A stretch of DNA of 64,000 nt from JBFGFX01 sp965232455 (GTDB taxonomy: Bacteria; Pseudomonadota; Gammaproteobacteria; Steroidobacterales; Woeseiaceae). The DNA is taken from NCBI GenBank assembly GCA_965232455.1, contig OZ246981.1, positions 5,270,001 to 5,334,000 on the forward strand. Direction: 5' to 3'. Under the pieces are notes generated by a model that saw only the letters and a list, made by a program, of their open reading frames with translations, was not told the DNA's origin and did not search any database. A program made the position numbers and the translations under genes. How positions within the stretch are numbered: the first letter of the stretch is position 1; each line of letters opens with the position of its first letter. Shown here one piece after another: positions 18,182-27,305 of this stretch.

Positions 18182-19726
18182 CTACAGCCGTGGCAGCGGC
18201 AGCTCGCCGTCGCGAAGGATGCGGTTCCAGACCCGCTCGCCGATCCGGTAGGCTTCCTCCATGATCGCTTCTTCATCCACGGTCAACACGCGGTGGTTGC
18301 GCATGATGAACCTGCCGTCCACCATCACCGATTCGATATCGGACGGCTGGCCGTTGTGAATCCAGGCGGAAAGAATGCGACCGGACGGCGACAGGTGGGG
18401 TTTGAACGTGTCCAGCACGAGCAGATCCGCCTTTTTGCCGACCTCCAGCGAGCCAAGGCTGGCTGACTGGTTTACCGCCGCGGCGCCGCCGCTGCTGGCG
18501 TCGGCAAGCATGTCCTCCGGTTGAGGAAGCGTGCCGGGTATCTCGTCTTCGCGCTGGATGCGTTCCAGCGAAATCGCCGTCTTCATGACGTGCAGCATGT
18601 CCGTATGATTGTTGTCGGTGCCCAGGGCGATGGTGCACCCGGCCTTGCGTAATGCGCTGATGGGTGGATTCACGCCGCGGTTGGCCGCCATCGCCGCCTG
18701 GTGAGTAATGATGGTCTTACTCTTGCCCAGGGCGGCAATTTCGGCCGCATCGCAGTAACGGGCGTGAGCGGCGAAGAGCCTGGGTCCGAGGAAGCCGTTA
18801 CGCTCGAGAAAAATCGCCGGACGTACGCCGTGATAACGCAGCATGAAGTCCACTTCGGCCTGCGACTGGGTCATGTGAATCGTATAACCCAGGTCACGTT
18901 GCTCGGCGAACTCGTACACGTCACGCAGCAGCTCCGGGGACGCCAGTTCCACGAGCGCTGCGGCCGGGAACACGCTGATCAATCCGTTCTTGCGGCCGTG
19001 CCAGGCGTCGTACAGATCATGGACGCGTTGCATGCCCTCCGTCCGCAGTCGATCGGAAAACTCCGGCGGCACGCTCTTGGCCAGGCGCGGCGGCGACATC
19101 GGGCCGTCCACCGTGGTGATGTCGCGGACGGACTCGGCGAACACCCAGCGCTGGCCGGTTTGCACCAGCGCCTCGGCGTCGCGGGCAATGCCGCCGACGT
19201 TCTGAACCATCGTCGTGGTGCCGGCGCGCAAGCCCTCCAGCGCCGCGAGCGTGGACATCAGCGTGGCTTCCTCCGACGACAGCAAGGAAGCCGGGCTTTC
19301 TTCGAGGTTCAGGCTGTTGGGAAAACCGAAGTCTTCGTTGAACCCCTTGGCGATGGTGGCGGCGAGGTGAGCATGGCAGTTTACCAGCCCCGGCAGTAAC
19401 GCCTTGCGTCTGCCGTCGTAGATCTCCGCACGGGGAAACCGTTCGAGGACTTTGTCGGTGTCGCCGATGGCGGCAATCACGTCGTTTTGTACCGCCATCG
19501 CCACGTCGCGCAGCGTGCGCCGCTCGCTGTCATTGGTAACCACCGTGGTATGAGTGAAAACCGTCGTCGAATCGATCCCGTTATCGGTCTGCGCCAGGAG
19601 CGCCGTCCGCGGCAGCAGGCTGGCGCCCAACGCCGCGCCGGCGCCGACGAGCAGCTCGCGGCGGCTGAGGCTGTCCGGCGGTTCCGTTCGAGGAAGTTTG
19701 TTGTCGTCGGGGTTGTGCTTGTTCAT
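18182..19726 (-). CDS. Tat-exported amidohydrolase (TRZ/ATZ-like), 514 aa
   Basis: The start is placed at 19726, behind GGAGGAATT. It yields a twin-arginine leader, SRRELLVGAGAALGASLLP. The metal-dependent hydrolase site is seen as NCHAHL (HxH), a later His in GYTIHMTQ, ITHQAAM, and Asp in ALGTDNNHTD. The overall organisation matches the atrazine chlorohydrolase/guanine-deaminase/cytosine-deaminase group. It acts on an amine- or halide-bearing ring or a related compound, apparently in the periplasm, which is uncommon for this group. It ends 4 bp from the convergent dehydrogenase. Confidence 0.85.
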   Translation of the reverse strand: MNKHNPDDNKLPRTEPPDSLSRRELLVGAGAALGASLLPRTALLAQTDNGIDSTTVFTHTTVVTNDSERRTLRDVAMAVQNDVIAAIGDTDKVLERFPRAEIYDGRRKALLPGLVNCHAHLAATIAKGFNEDFGFPNSLNLEESPASLLSSEEATLMSTLAALEGLRAGTTTMVQNVGGIARDAEALVQTGQRWVFAESVRDITTVDGPMSPPRLAKSVPPEFSDRLRTEGMQRVHDLYDAWHGRKNGLISVFPAAALVELASPELLRDVYEFAEQRDLGYTIHMTQSQAEVDFMLRYHGVRPAIFLERNGFLGPRLFAAHARYCDAAEIAALGKSKTIITHQAAMAANRGVNPPISALRKAGCTIALGTDNNHTDMLHVMKTAISLERIQREDEIPGTLPQPEDMLADASSGGAAAVNQSASLGSLEVGKKADLLVLDTFKPHLSPSGRILSAWIHNGQPSDIESVMVDGRFIMRNHRVLTVDEEAIMEEAYRIGERVWNRILRDGELPLPRL

Positions 19727-19887
19727 GAACAATTCCTCCGCGTGAACGGGCGGCGCCACAGTTCGTTCTTCAACGTTTGGGTGCGCTGCGGAATCCGGAG
19801 TATAGACGCTTGACGAGACCAGCTTCCTCGGTGCGTCGACGTTTGGTTCGGCTTGCGGAAAACCTCGAAACGGCGTTTAGCGGGCTT

Positions 19888-20301
19888 CTACGCCGAATTG
19901 TTCCGTTCTGTCTTGTTACCTTTTGGCTTGTAAAGACCACCCCCGAGATGCCTGTTCCCCCAAGCCATTATTTGCAGGAGCGTATCCTCCAGCTCGAGAC
20001 CGGCATCGGTGAGGTGATACGTGTACCGGACCGGATTGTCCTGATATTGCTCACGTCTCGCCAAACCCCAATCGATAAGCCGTTGCAGCCGGTTCGACAG
20101 AAGATTGGTCGGAATCCCCTCGGCGTCGGCGAGTTTCTTGAACGTATTCTTGCCGTGCCACATCAGGTCCCTGATTATGAGCAACGTCCACTTGTCTCCA
20201 AACAATTCGAGCGTTCGCGAGATCGAGCAGTTTGACCGGAAGTGATGGTCGTCGACCTTCGCTAGCTTGCCCGGTCGCTTTTTCCGTTTCGATTCAACCA
20301 T
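19888..20301 (-). CDS. HxlR-family transcriptional regulator, 137 aa
   Basis: This is a single winged-helix domain. The HxlR signature CSISRTLELFGDKWTLLIIRDL is followed by the recognition helix NLLSNRLQRLIDWGL and the wing VRYTYHLTDAG. The conserved Cys (near 29) could sense thiol stress, as in YodB and HypR. It is divergent from the cysteine-synthase-like gene, with three related half-sites between them. Confidence 0.88.
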   Translation of the reverse strand: MVESKRKKRPGKLAKVDDHHFRSNCSISRTLELFGDKWTLLIIRDLMWHGKNTFKKLADAEGIPTNLLSNRLQRLIDWGLARREQYQDNPVRYTYHLTDAGLELEDTLLQIMAWGNRHLGGGLYKPKGNKTERNNSA

Positions 20302-20333
20302 GGGGTAGTTATATACCAGTCACTTGCAATAAT

Positions 20334-20376
20334 AAAGTTACTTGAGTATAAGTAACTTTAATAATTAAAGTTACTT
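20334..20376. promoter_or_regulatory. Triple half-site operator for the HxlR regulator
   Basis: AAAGTTACTT (20334-20343), its complement AAGTAACTTT (20350-20359) and AAAGTTACTT again (20367-20376) alternate in orientation with 6-7 bp gaps. The last two extend to an 11-bp inverted repeat. The block lies immediately in front of the downstream gene start and is strongly AT-rich. Confidence 0.72.
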
Positions 20377-20382
20377 TCACCG

Positions 20383-21468
20383 ATGGAGACGGAAGTGTTG
20401 ACGGACAGAGTAAGACGGCGGGTGATCAAGGCCAGTGCCGGGTTGATAGGCTCCGCGGCCATCGCCGGAACGGGCCCGAAAGGCGCTGCGCATGAATACG
20501 ATACGGGGAGCGGTCAAGACGATCTTGAGACGACGCAGGGGAAGAAGGGGAGATCGATACACTTGATCGGCAACACTCCTCTCGTGAAGCTGCGCCACCT
20601 GCCGAACGGTGACTGCGCGGACGTTTTCGTCAAGTTCGAGGGCGCGAATCCGACGGGGAGCATGAAGGACCGCATGGCTTTATCCATGATCGAGGGCGCG
20701 GAGAGCAGGGATGAACTCGTCCCTGGAGGCCGTGTCGTTGAATACACCGGAGGTAGCACCGGGAGTTCACTCGCGATGGTCTGCGCCACCCGCGGCTACA
20801 AGGCTCACTTCGTGTCGTCAAACGGATTCTCGAAAGAGAAGATCCAGACGATGCGTGCTTTTGGTGCAACCGTCGAGTTGATTCACGCCGAGAATGGAGT
20901 CCTTTCCGCCGACGTCATCAACCGGATGATCGCAAGAGCAAGGGAACTCATTAAGCAACCCGGAACGTTTTGGCCCGATCAGGTAAACAACCTGGACAAC
21001 AAACGCGGTTACCACGGGATGGGCCACGAGATTATCGGTTCTCTCGGGACAGAGATCGATGAGTTCGTGATGGCCGTTGGCGGAGGCGGGTGCATCTCCG
21101 GCAATGCCGAGGTCCTCAAAGCGTCAACGCCCGCGATCAAGGTGATTGCAGTGGAGCCCTACTATGTTCGCAATATATCGGGCGGAGATACCGGCGGTAC
21201 GCACAAACTCGAAGGTATCGGCCTGTCCTTTGTCCCTACGATCTTGAGGCGCGACTTGATCGATGACGTTATTCCCGTCAAAGACGAGGACGCCTATGCG
21301 ACGGCCAACGCGCTTGCCCAAAAAGAAGGGATACTCGGAGGCGTTACCTCCGGCGCCAATGTCTGGGCCGCCTTACAAAGGGCGCAAGCGCTCGGGCCGG
21401 GGAAGAAGGTCGTAACGGTGATCGTTGATACCGGTCTGAGATACCTGAACGGTGATCTGTATGGTTGA
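20383..21468 (+). CDS. Cysteine-synthase-family PLP enzyme with Tat-like leader, 361 aa
   Basis: The first about 35 residues contain VRRRVIKASAGLIGSAAIAG, which fits the twin-arginine consensus with a weak hydrophobic core. A full fold-type-II PLP domain then starts at IGNTPLV. The PLP lysine is in NPTGSMKDR. The substrate loop reads TGGSTGSS instead of TSGNTG and the phosphate loop GGGGCISG, so this is a divergent relative rather than a standard CysK. Either ATG 20383 or GTG 20395 (better Shine-Dalgarno spacing) could be the start. It is probably controlled by the HxlR protein. Confidence 0.8.
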   Translation: METEVLTDRVRRRVIKASAGLIGSAAIAGTGPKGAAHEYDTGSGQDDLETTQGKKGRSIHLIGNTPLVKLRHLPNGDCADVFVKFEGANPTGSMKDRMALSMIEGAESRDELVPGGRVVEYTGGSTGSSLAMVCATRGYKAHFVSSNGFSKEKIQTMRAFGATVELIHAENGVLSADVINRMIARARELIKQPGTFWPDQVNNLDNKRGYHGMGHEIIGSLGTEIDEFVMAVGGGGCISGNAEVLKASTPAIKVIAVEPYYVRNISGGDTGGTHKLEGIGLSFVPTILRRDLIDDVIPVKDEDAYATANALAQKEGILGGVTSGANVWAALQRAQALGPGKKVVTVIVDTGLRYLNGDLYG

Positions 21469-21658
21469 TCGGTCCGCAAGGGACGGCTACGTGGCGCAGT
21501 GCGCCTGTCCGGGTCGTGTGGTGAGTGAGCATGTGATGGGAGATCCAACACTTCAGGCGTAGAGAGATCGATGGCATTATCGGTTTGAAAACTTACGCCG
21601 CTCTTTCTGACGGCGAAATCGAATTGAAAGAATTTGCGGCAAACGACGGGGACTACGG

Positions 21659-22633
21659 TTGAAAGCCATCACTTACGCCGGATACGGACCGCCGGACGTG
21701 CTGCAACTCAAGGAGGTCGAAAAACCCGTACCAGGGGACGACGAAATGCTGATAAGGGTCCGGGCCGCGGAAGCGACAAAGTCCGATTGCGAGATGCGCA
21801 GCTTCCGGTTTTCGGTAAACTGGTTTTGGCTGCCGCTGCGGATTGCCGTCGGCGTGCGAAAGCCGAGACGGCAGATCCTCGGCGGTTATTTTTCCGGAGA
21901 GATCGAGTCGGTCGGTAAATCCGTGGCGCGTTTTTCCGAAGGCGACGCGGTGTTTGGCGCCGCAGGGCTGCGGATGGGCGCCTACGGTGAGTACATGACT
22001 CTGCCGGACGCCTCTTCCATCGCCCGCAAACCGGAAAACATGACGTTTACCGAAGCCGCCGCGGTACCGCTGGGCGGGTTGAATGCCCTTCATTTCATGC
22101 GACGTGCGGAAATCCGGGCTGGGGAAACGGTGTTGATCAACGGCGCGGGCGGCAGTATTGGAGCGCACGCCGTGCAGATTGCCAAATCCATGGGTGCCGA
22201 AGTCACCGCCGTCGATAGCACGATCAAGCAGGACATGCTGCGCCGCCTTGGCGCTGATCGCTGCATGGATTATACCCGGGAGAATTTCGCGGGAAGTGGA
22301 CGGACTTACGACGTCGTTTTCGACATGGTCCCCGGAAGTTCGTACTCCGATTGCATCGGGGCGCTCAACCCGAATGGACGCTATCTCTCGGGCAATCCCC
22401 GATTGTCGGTCATGTTTCGCTCGATGTTCACTACCCGGTTCAGCGACAAGACAGCGACATTTGCCTTCGCAAGGGAGACCGAGGAAGAGCTGTTGACGCT
22501 CAAGGCGATGATCGAAGAAGGAAAAATCCGGTCAATCGTCGACGAAGTCTTCCCAATGGGGAAGGCAGCCGACGCCCATCGCCGGGTCGAGACCGAGCAA
22601 CGCCTGGGAGCCGTCGTGATCGAGATGGTCTGA
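21659..22633 (+). CDS. Zinc-independent MDR / quinone oxidoreductase-like enzyme, 324 aa
   Basis: The start is TTG, behind an ACGGGGAC stretch. The N-terminal GroES-like domain begins KAITYAGYGPPDVLQL. The Rossmann motif INGAGGSIGAHAVQIAK binds NADPH, and the late FPMGKAADAHRRVE segment is typical of the medium-chain quinone-reductase/NADPH:alkene group. No structural or catalytic zinc cysteines are seen. It lies alone, 190 bp after the preceding gene and convergent with the methyltransferase gene. Confidence 0.85.
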   Translation: MKAITYAGYGPPDVLQLKEVEKPVPGDDEMLIRVRAAEATKSDCEMRSFRFSVNWFWLPLRIAVGVRKPRRQILGGYFSGEIESVGKSVARFSEGDAVFGAAGLRMGAYGEYMTLPDASSIARKPENMTFTEAAAVPLGGLNALHFMRRAEIRAGETVLINGAGGSIGAHAVQIAKSMGAEVTAVDSTIKQDMLRRLGADRCMDYTRENFAGSGRTYDVVFDMVPGSSYSDCIGALNPNGRYLSGNPRLSVMFRSMFTTRFSDKTATFAFARETEEELLTLKAMIEEGKIRSIVDEVFPMGKAADAHRRVETEQRLGAVVIEMV

Positions 22634-22685
22634 TCGGTTTTCGGCGCAGCTTTTCCGTGGAACGGCGTGCTGTAATCAGCTTCCG

Positions 22686-23819
22686 CTAGAACGTCGGCAC
22701 CGGAATTCCGGCCCACTTTCCTTCGGAGGCGCGTCCGCGCTCGATAATCTTGCCCGCAACGGTGTCGAGCGCCAAAAACTCGACGGGCCGTGCACTCAGC
22801 GCTCGCGAAAACCGGGCGATACCGACCGCTTCACCGCGAGCATAGCGCGCTTCGGCCAGAACGACGTTGAGACGATCGCCGTCGTAGGACAGCGAGTTAC
22901 CGTGCGTAGTCGGGTGCAGCAGCTCATCCATGCCGCCGCCGGGGAGGCTTTCCGAGGATCGCTTCAGTCCGAGTTCGGGAACCTGCCACGACGATGGCGC
23001 GACGTAGGCAATATCTCCCGGCATAGAAGCGGCGGCCAACAGGCGGACTACCGCCGCTCTCGTTCGAGAATCGACCGGGGCGAGAAACACGGTCACTCGC
23101 GATTCTCCGATTTCGGTTTGCAGGCTGTTGACGACGTGGCTCCGCAACAAGTGCGAAACAGCAATCGTCGCTGCGAGGACGACGATATAGACCCCCGCGA
23201 ACACGAAGCCCCTCACCCAAGCATTGTCGGAAAGACGCCAGTCCACCAGTCGCAACCGCGCCTCCCAGCTTCGTGGCAGGAACATCCCCGTCCTATCGAG
23301 GTAATCCCGGTATGGCTGACCGAATTTTTCCAGACAAATCCGTTCTTCGAGTCTCGCCAGGCGGTAGTAAAGGCACAGCATGCTCACGAACGTAATGACG
23401 ACTATGAACCGGGACCAATACAGCGATGCCCCCAATCCGATCATCGCCAGCGCGACGTATTGAGGGTGGCGAATGTGTCGGTACAAGCCGACGTCGACCG
23501 TTCCCTTTCGCGTAATTTTTGACCAGTAGATCTGGCAAAAGCCGAAAACGAACAGCACGATGCCGGTCAGTATCAGCGGCCAGCTGATCAGAATGAGCCC
23601 GTTGGCGAGCCAGCTGTCGCTGTACGTGAAATGCGGCAGCAGGTACATCGTCAGCCATGCGGCGTGCGTAGACTCTTGCAAGGCGTTCAGCGGCGTGGCG
23701 TAAATCGAATAGTAGTACGCCGCAAAAGGAGACACCATGAACAGTATCTCGAGGACGATAAGCGTGTAGAGAAGCCAAGCCGATGTCTTGGCCGCCCGGC
23801 CTTTGGTCGTCACATTCAT
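22686..23819 (-). CDS. ICMT-like membrane methyltransferase with C-terminal extension, 377 aa
   Basis: ATG 23819 follows GGAGGT and is preferred to an upstream in-frame start. Several transmembrane helices lead into the isoprenylcysteine/phospholipid methyltransferase core: RHIRHPQYVAL and EERICLEKFGQPYRDYLDRTGMFLP, the segment that binds S-adenosylmethionine. After about residue 200 there is a further transmembrane helix and a soluble extension of about 150 residues that I do not recognise. It is divergent from the LytTR regulator. Confidence 0.8.
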   Translation of the reverse strand: MNVTTKGRAAKTSAWLLYTLIVLEILFMVSPFAAYYYSIYATPLNALQESTHAAWLTMYLLPHFTYSDSWLANGLILISWPLILTGIVLFVFGFCQIYWSKITRKGTVDVGLYRHIRHPQYVALAMIGLGASLYWSRFIVVITFVSMLCLYYRLARLEERICLEKFGQPYRDYLDRTGMFLPRSWEARLRLVDWRLSDNAWVRGFVFAGVYIVVLAATIAVSHLLRSHVVNSLQTEIGESRVTVFLAPVDSRTRAAVVRLLAAASMPGDIAYVAPSSWQVPELGLKRSSESLPGGGMDELLHPTTHGNSLSYDGDRLNVVLAEARYARGEAVGIARFSRALSARPVEFLALDTVAGKIIERGRASEGKWAGIPVPTF

Positions 23820-23978
23820 TTTCAGTACCTCCTGGTCGCAATTCATGTAACGACCGGCGGTATCTCCGCGCAACCACTACTGCGCGAGTGGTACGGGTTT
23901 TTCGCGATTGGGCATTTCATTTCGTGAATGGCACGAGTTGACCGCCGGGCGGCTCCGGTGAAACGGTATCATTCAACA

Positions 23979-24854
23979 ATGACTATTGAGGGCCTGCAGA
24001 ATTATCTGGGCACCAGGCTGCCGATGGTGCTCGATGCCCAGCAGCATTTTCGGCTGCTGCGCACGGTGTTTGCCCTGGTGTTCGTCGCGACTGCCGTCAT
24101 CCACCTGCTCGTAGAGCAGGAAAACAAGCTGATGACCACGCTGGTCCATGCGGTGACGATCGGGCTTATCTACGTCATCGCGGTGGGGCTTGTCACCGCA
24201 TTTTTGTATGCCATTCGAGGCTCGGCAAAAGATGTCCGCGTTTGGCAGGTATGGATGGTGTCATTGACCAGTTTCGTGCTTGGGCACTATTTCCTCCCGA
24301 TTGACGACCTGATCGCCTGGTTGCTGGGCGTTGTTACCGATGCCCACGCAGCTCAGATGACAATCTCGCGGTTGCTTCCGGTGTGGTTTCTGTTGACCTA
24401 CATCTTCATTCAGCCGTACTTGAACGAAGGGCTCAGGTTGGAGCTTGCCCGCCTCCGCGACGTCAATTCTCTGCTGCGACGGCGTCAGGGGGGTAAGGCG
24501 CCATCGAGCCCCCCGCCGATCCGCTTCGAGTCGGGGCGTACGGATTTCACGCTGGATGCCGATTCAATTCGCAACGTCGTTGTCGATGACCACTACTGTT
24601 ACGTTCACTACCGTCACAATGGCGGTTACGCGAAGCGGGATCTCGCAATGCCGCTGCGCGACGTGCGTGCGTTGCTGCCGGACGGATTCCTGCAGGTGCA
24701 TAGATCGCACATCGTGAATATTGAACATATTGTCTCCATTAGAAGAAAAAACAGGAAGATACGCGTAGTGCTCGACGGGGACTGCGAAGTGCCCGTGAGC
24801 AGGCACCGGCTGGACTATGTGCTGCCGATGATCCGCACTCAGATAGAGTCGTGA
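23979..24854 (+). CDS. Membrane-bound LytTR-family regulator, 291 aa
   Basis: Four hydrophobic helices occupy about residues 25-150 (VFALVFVATAVIHLL, LIYVIAVGLVTAFL, VWMVSLTSFVLGHYF, LPVWFLLTYIFI). A C-terminal LytTR DNA-binding domain follows: VVVDDHYCYVHY, then FLQVHRSHIVNIEHI and a basic end. This matches membrane LytTR regulators that often adjust a neighbouring membrane enzyme, here the divergent methyltransferase. Neither ATG 23979 nor the upstream ATG 23928 has a clear Shine-Dalgarno, so the start is uncertain. Confidence 0.83.
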   Translation: MTIEGLQNYLGTRLPMVLDAQQHFRLLRTVFALVFVATAVIHLLVEQENKLMTTLVHAVTIGLIYVIAVGLVTAFLYAIRGSAKDVRVWQVWMVSLTSFVLGHYFLPIDDLIAWLLGVVTDAHAAQMTISRLLPVWFLLTYIFIQPYLNEGLRLELARLRDVNSLLRRRQGGKAPSSPPPIRFESGRTDFTLDADSIRNVVVDDHYCYVHYRHNGGYAKRDLAMPLRDVRALLPDGFLQVHRSHIVNIEHIVSIRRKNRKIRVVLDGDCEVPVSRHRLDYVLPMIRTQIES

Positions 24855-24962
24855 CGAAAACCGGCCGGATAGTGCGGTTCTGGCGCCTCGCCCCGGTCCG
24901 GCGGCGCCGCGAATGATGTAACATTGGGAGTACAGTGCTTGACGACAAGGAGGGCTGGGCCT

Positions 24963-25778
24963 GTGTTTTTACGCTTCGTCAATCGGCAGCGGCTTTACCT
25001 GCTTCCGCTGGTTTGCACGGTTGTGCTTTCCGGTTGCGGCGGCGGCACCAAGTTGCTGAAAGAACCGCAACCTATTCCGGAATTACAGCCTCTCGCCTCC
25101 GCATCCGATCGGCAGGTCACCGCGACGCTCGATTGGGTCATCGTTCGCGACGGACCCGGAACCTGGGCGAGGAACGCGGATTGGGACGAGTATTTGATGA
25201 GAGTGAGCAACCGCTCGGACCAGCCGATAGAGGTGACCGGCGTAATCGTCGTCGACTCGATCGACACGCGGGTCGAGTCGCAGCCGGGAAGGAAACAGCT
25301 CGTCAAGGCGAGCAAGGAAACCGCCCGGCGCTACGACAAGTCCGGGATAGACGTCAAAGCGGGTTACGGCGCGGACACGTTGATCGGCGCCGGCGCCGTG
25401 GTAACCGGCGTTGGCCTGGCCGGAACCGCCGCATTGAGCAGCGCGACAATTGTCAGCGGTATAACGACCGGCGGTGCGGCGGCCGGCGCGATGACGGCGG
25501 TCGGCGGCCTGGTGGTGCTGGGTCCCGTACTCGCCGTCAACGGTATCGTGCGCAGCGTGAACAACAATGAAGTCAACGAGCATATTGAGCTGCGGCAAAC
25601 GAAACTGCCGGCAGCGGTGGCCGCAGGAGAGGAGCTGTTGCTCAACGTCTTTTTCCCGATCACGCCGTCGCCTCGCATGCTCGAAATACTGTATTCAGAT
25701 GCGAACGGCGATAACAGTCTTGTTGTCGAAACCAGTTCGGCGCTGGACGGTCTTCACCTGGAAACGTCAACGGAATAG
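24963..25778 (+). CDS. Lipoprotein with glycine-rich hydrophobic segment, 271 aa
   Basis: The GTG at 24963 lies behind AAGGAGGG, the best ribosome-binding site in the region. The N-terminus has a lipobox LSGC at the end of a hydrophobic stretch. The middle (about residues 145-195) is a Gly/Ala-rich hydrophobic run resembling glycine-zipper segments, flanked by beta-rich parts. The family is unknown. It precedes the radical SAM cluster on the same strand with a 162-bp gap, so membership in that cluster is uncertain. Confidence 0.7.
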   Translation: MFLRFVNRQRLYLLPLVCTVVLSGCGGGTKLLKEPQPIPELQPLASASDRQVTATLDWVIVRDGPGTWARNADWDEYLMRVSNRSDQPIEVTGVIVVDSIDTRVESQPGRKQLVKASKETARRYDKSGIDVKAGYGADTLIGAGAVVTGVGLAGTAALSSATIVSGITTGGAAAGAMTAVGGLVVLGPVLAVNGIVRSVNNNEVNEHIELRQTKLPAAVAAGEELLLNVFFPITPSPRMLEILYSDANGDNSLVVETSSALDGLHLETSTE

Positions 25779-25940
25779 AACTTCGCCGTCGTTGTCTCTC
25801 CGTCTGCCCGGAAGATTCTCCAGCGGTCTATAATGTGATCACGTCGGGAACGGCGGCTCGTGACACGGAGGTGACGTCGCGGTACGGGACCTGCCTCCAA
25901 TGCCATTTCCAACGGGGAAAACGTATACGGATCGGTTACG

Positions 25941-27305
25941 ATGGCTGAGATGAGAATAGCGCTGCTGTCACCCAAGGGGCCGCTGTATCGGCATCGTGGC
26001 GGTATCTTCAAGAAGTCTCTGCGTTATCCGCCGCTTACGCTGCCGACGCTCGCCGCGCTCGTTCCCGACGACATCGATCACGAGCTTTCGTTGTACGACG
26101 AGGGCATCGAAGAAATCCCCGACAATCTTGACGCAGACATCATTGGCATCACGGTCATCACGGGCACGGCAAAACGGTCCTACGAACTCGCCGGTCAGTT
26201 CCGGGCTCGCGGAATCAACGTCGTGCTTGGCGGTCCGCACGTAACGCTGGTCCCCGACGACGCCGCGCCTCATGCCGACGCAATCGTTGTCGGGTACGCC
26301 GAAGAGACCTGGCCGCGTTTGCTGCACGATTTCCGAGCAGGGCGGATGCAAGCCCGTTACGTGCAGGACCCGAACCTCAGTCTTGCGGGGCGTCCGCGGG
26401 CAAGGCGTGACCTCATCGACATCGGGCGTTACGCCAAAACCCACGTGTTCGAGGCGACGCGGGGTTGCGTTCATCGCTGCGACTTCTGCGTCGTGCCGTT
26501 TGCGTGGGGGCGTCAGCCCTACCAGAAGCCGGTTGAGGAGGTAATTGACGAAATACGCTCGACAGGTGCGCGCCGCGCGATTTTTATCGATTTGAACCTG
26601 ATTGCCGACAAGGCGTACGCAGCGGAACTGTTTGAAGCGATGATCCCGCTGAAGCTCCGATGGGGCGGGTTGGCGACGAGCTTACTCGCGCGCGACGACG
26701 AGCTGCTCGACCTGTGCGCGCGGTCCGGTTGCATCGGATTGCTCGTCGGTTTCGAGTCGATATCCAGCAGCGCGCTCAAGGACATCCACAAGGGATTCAA
26801 TTCGCCCGAACTCTACGCCGAGTGGATCGATAAGTTTCACTCGCACGGCATTGCGATCAACGGCACCTTTGTATTCGGGCTCGACGACGACACGCACGAC
26901 GTCTTCGAGGAAACGGCGCAGTTCGTGATCGACACCGGCATCGATCTGCCACGGTTTGCGATATTGACGCCGTTCCCGGGTACGGCGCTGTTCGACCGGC
27001 TCGAAGCGGAAAGCCGTATCGTTACGCGCGACTGGGAAAAATACGACGGCCAGCACGTCGTTTTTCGCCCTGCAAAGATGACCGCCGACGAACTGCAGCG
27101 CGGCAACATGGCCACCTGGCGCAAGGTGTACAGCTACGGTTCGATTGCACGCCGCATGCGCCGCACGCCGATCTCGAAACTGATGTACCTGGGCGCGAAC
27201 CTGGGCTACCGCTTTTATGCAAACCGTCTTGACCGGTTTTATACTTGCGACTGGCGGCTGATGGCGGCTCCCGCTCCGCTGCGGTCCCGGAAAGGCGCTC
27301 ACTGA
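25941..27305 (+). CDS. Cobalamin-domain radical SAM protein 1, 454 aa
   Basis: The N-terminal about 130 residues are a B12-binding-like Rossmann domain (VVLGGPHVTLVPDDA). The radical SAM core follows, with the 4Fe-4S motif Cys176-x3-Cys180-x2-Cys183 (CVHRCDFC) and the late TPFPGTALF strand. It differs from the other three radical SAM proteins in the cluster (TGTA for E(T/S)YTA; no WWLxPDY). I see no DxHxxG cobalamin-ligand motif; YDEG occupies the place. Such enzymes methylate or rearrange unactivated carbon. It opens a five-gene same-strand run. Confidence 0.87.
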   Translation: MAEMRIALLSPKGPLYRHRGGIFKKSLRYPPLTLPTLAALVPDDIDHELSLYDEGIEEIPDNLDADIIGITVITGTAKRSYELAGQFRARGINVVLGGPHVTLVPDDAAPHADAIVVGYAEETWPRLLHDFRAGRMQARYVQDPNLSLAGRPRARRDLIDIGRYAKTHVFEATRGCVHRCDFCVVPFAWGRQPYQKPVEEVIDEIRSTGARRAIFIDLNLIADKAYAAELFEAMIPLKLRWGGLATSLLARDDELLDLCARSGCIGLLVGFESISSSALKDIHKGFNSPELYAEWIDKFHSHGIAINGTFVFGLDDDTHDVFEETAQFVIDTGIDLPRFAILTPFPGTALFDRLEAESRIVTRDWEKYDGQHVVFRPAKMTADELQRGNMATWRKVYSYGSIARRMRRTPISKLMYLGANLGYRFYANRLDRFYTCDWRLMAAPAPLRSRKGAH

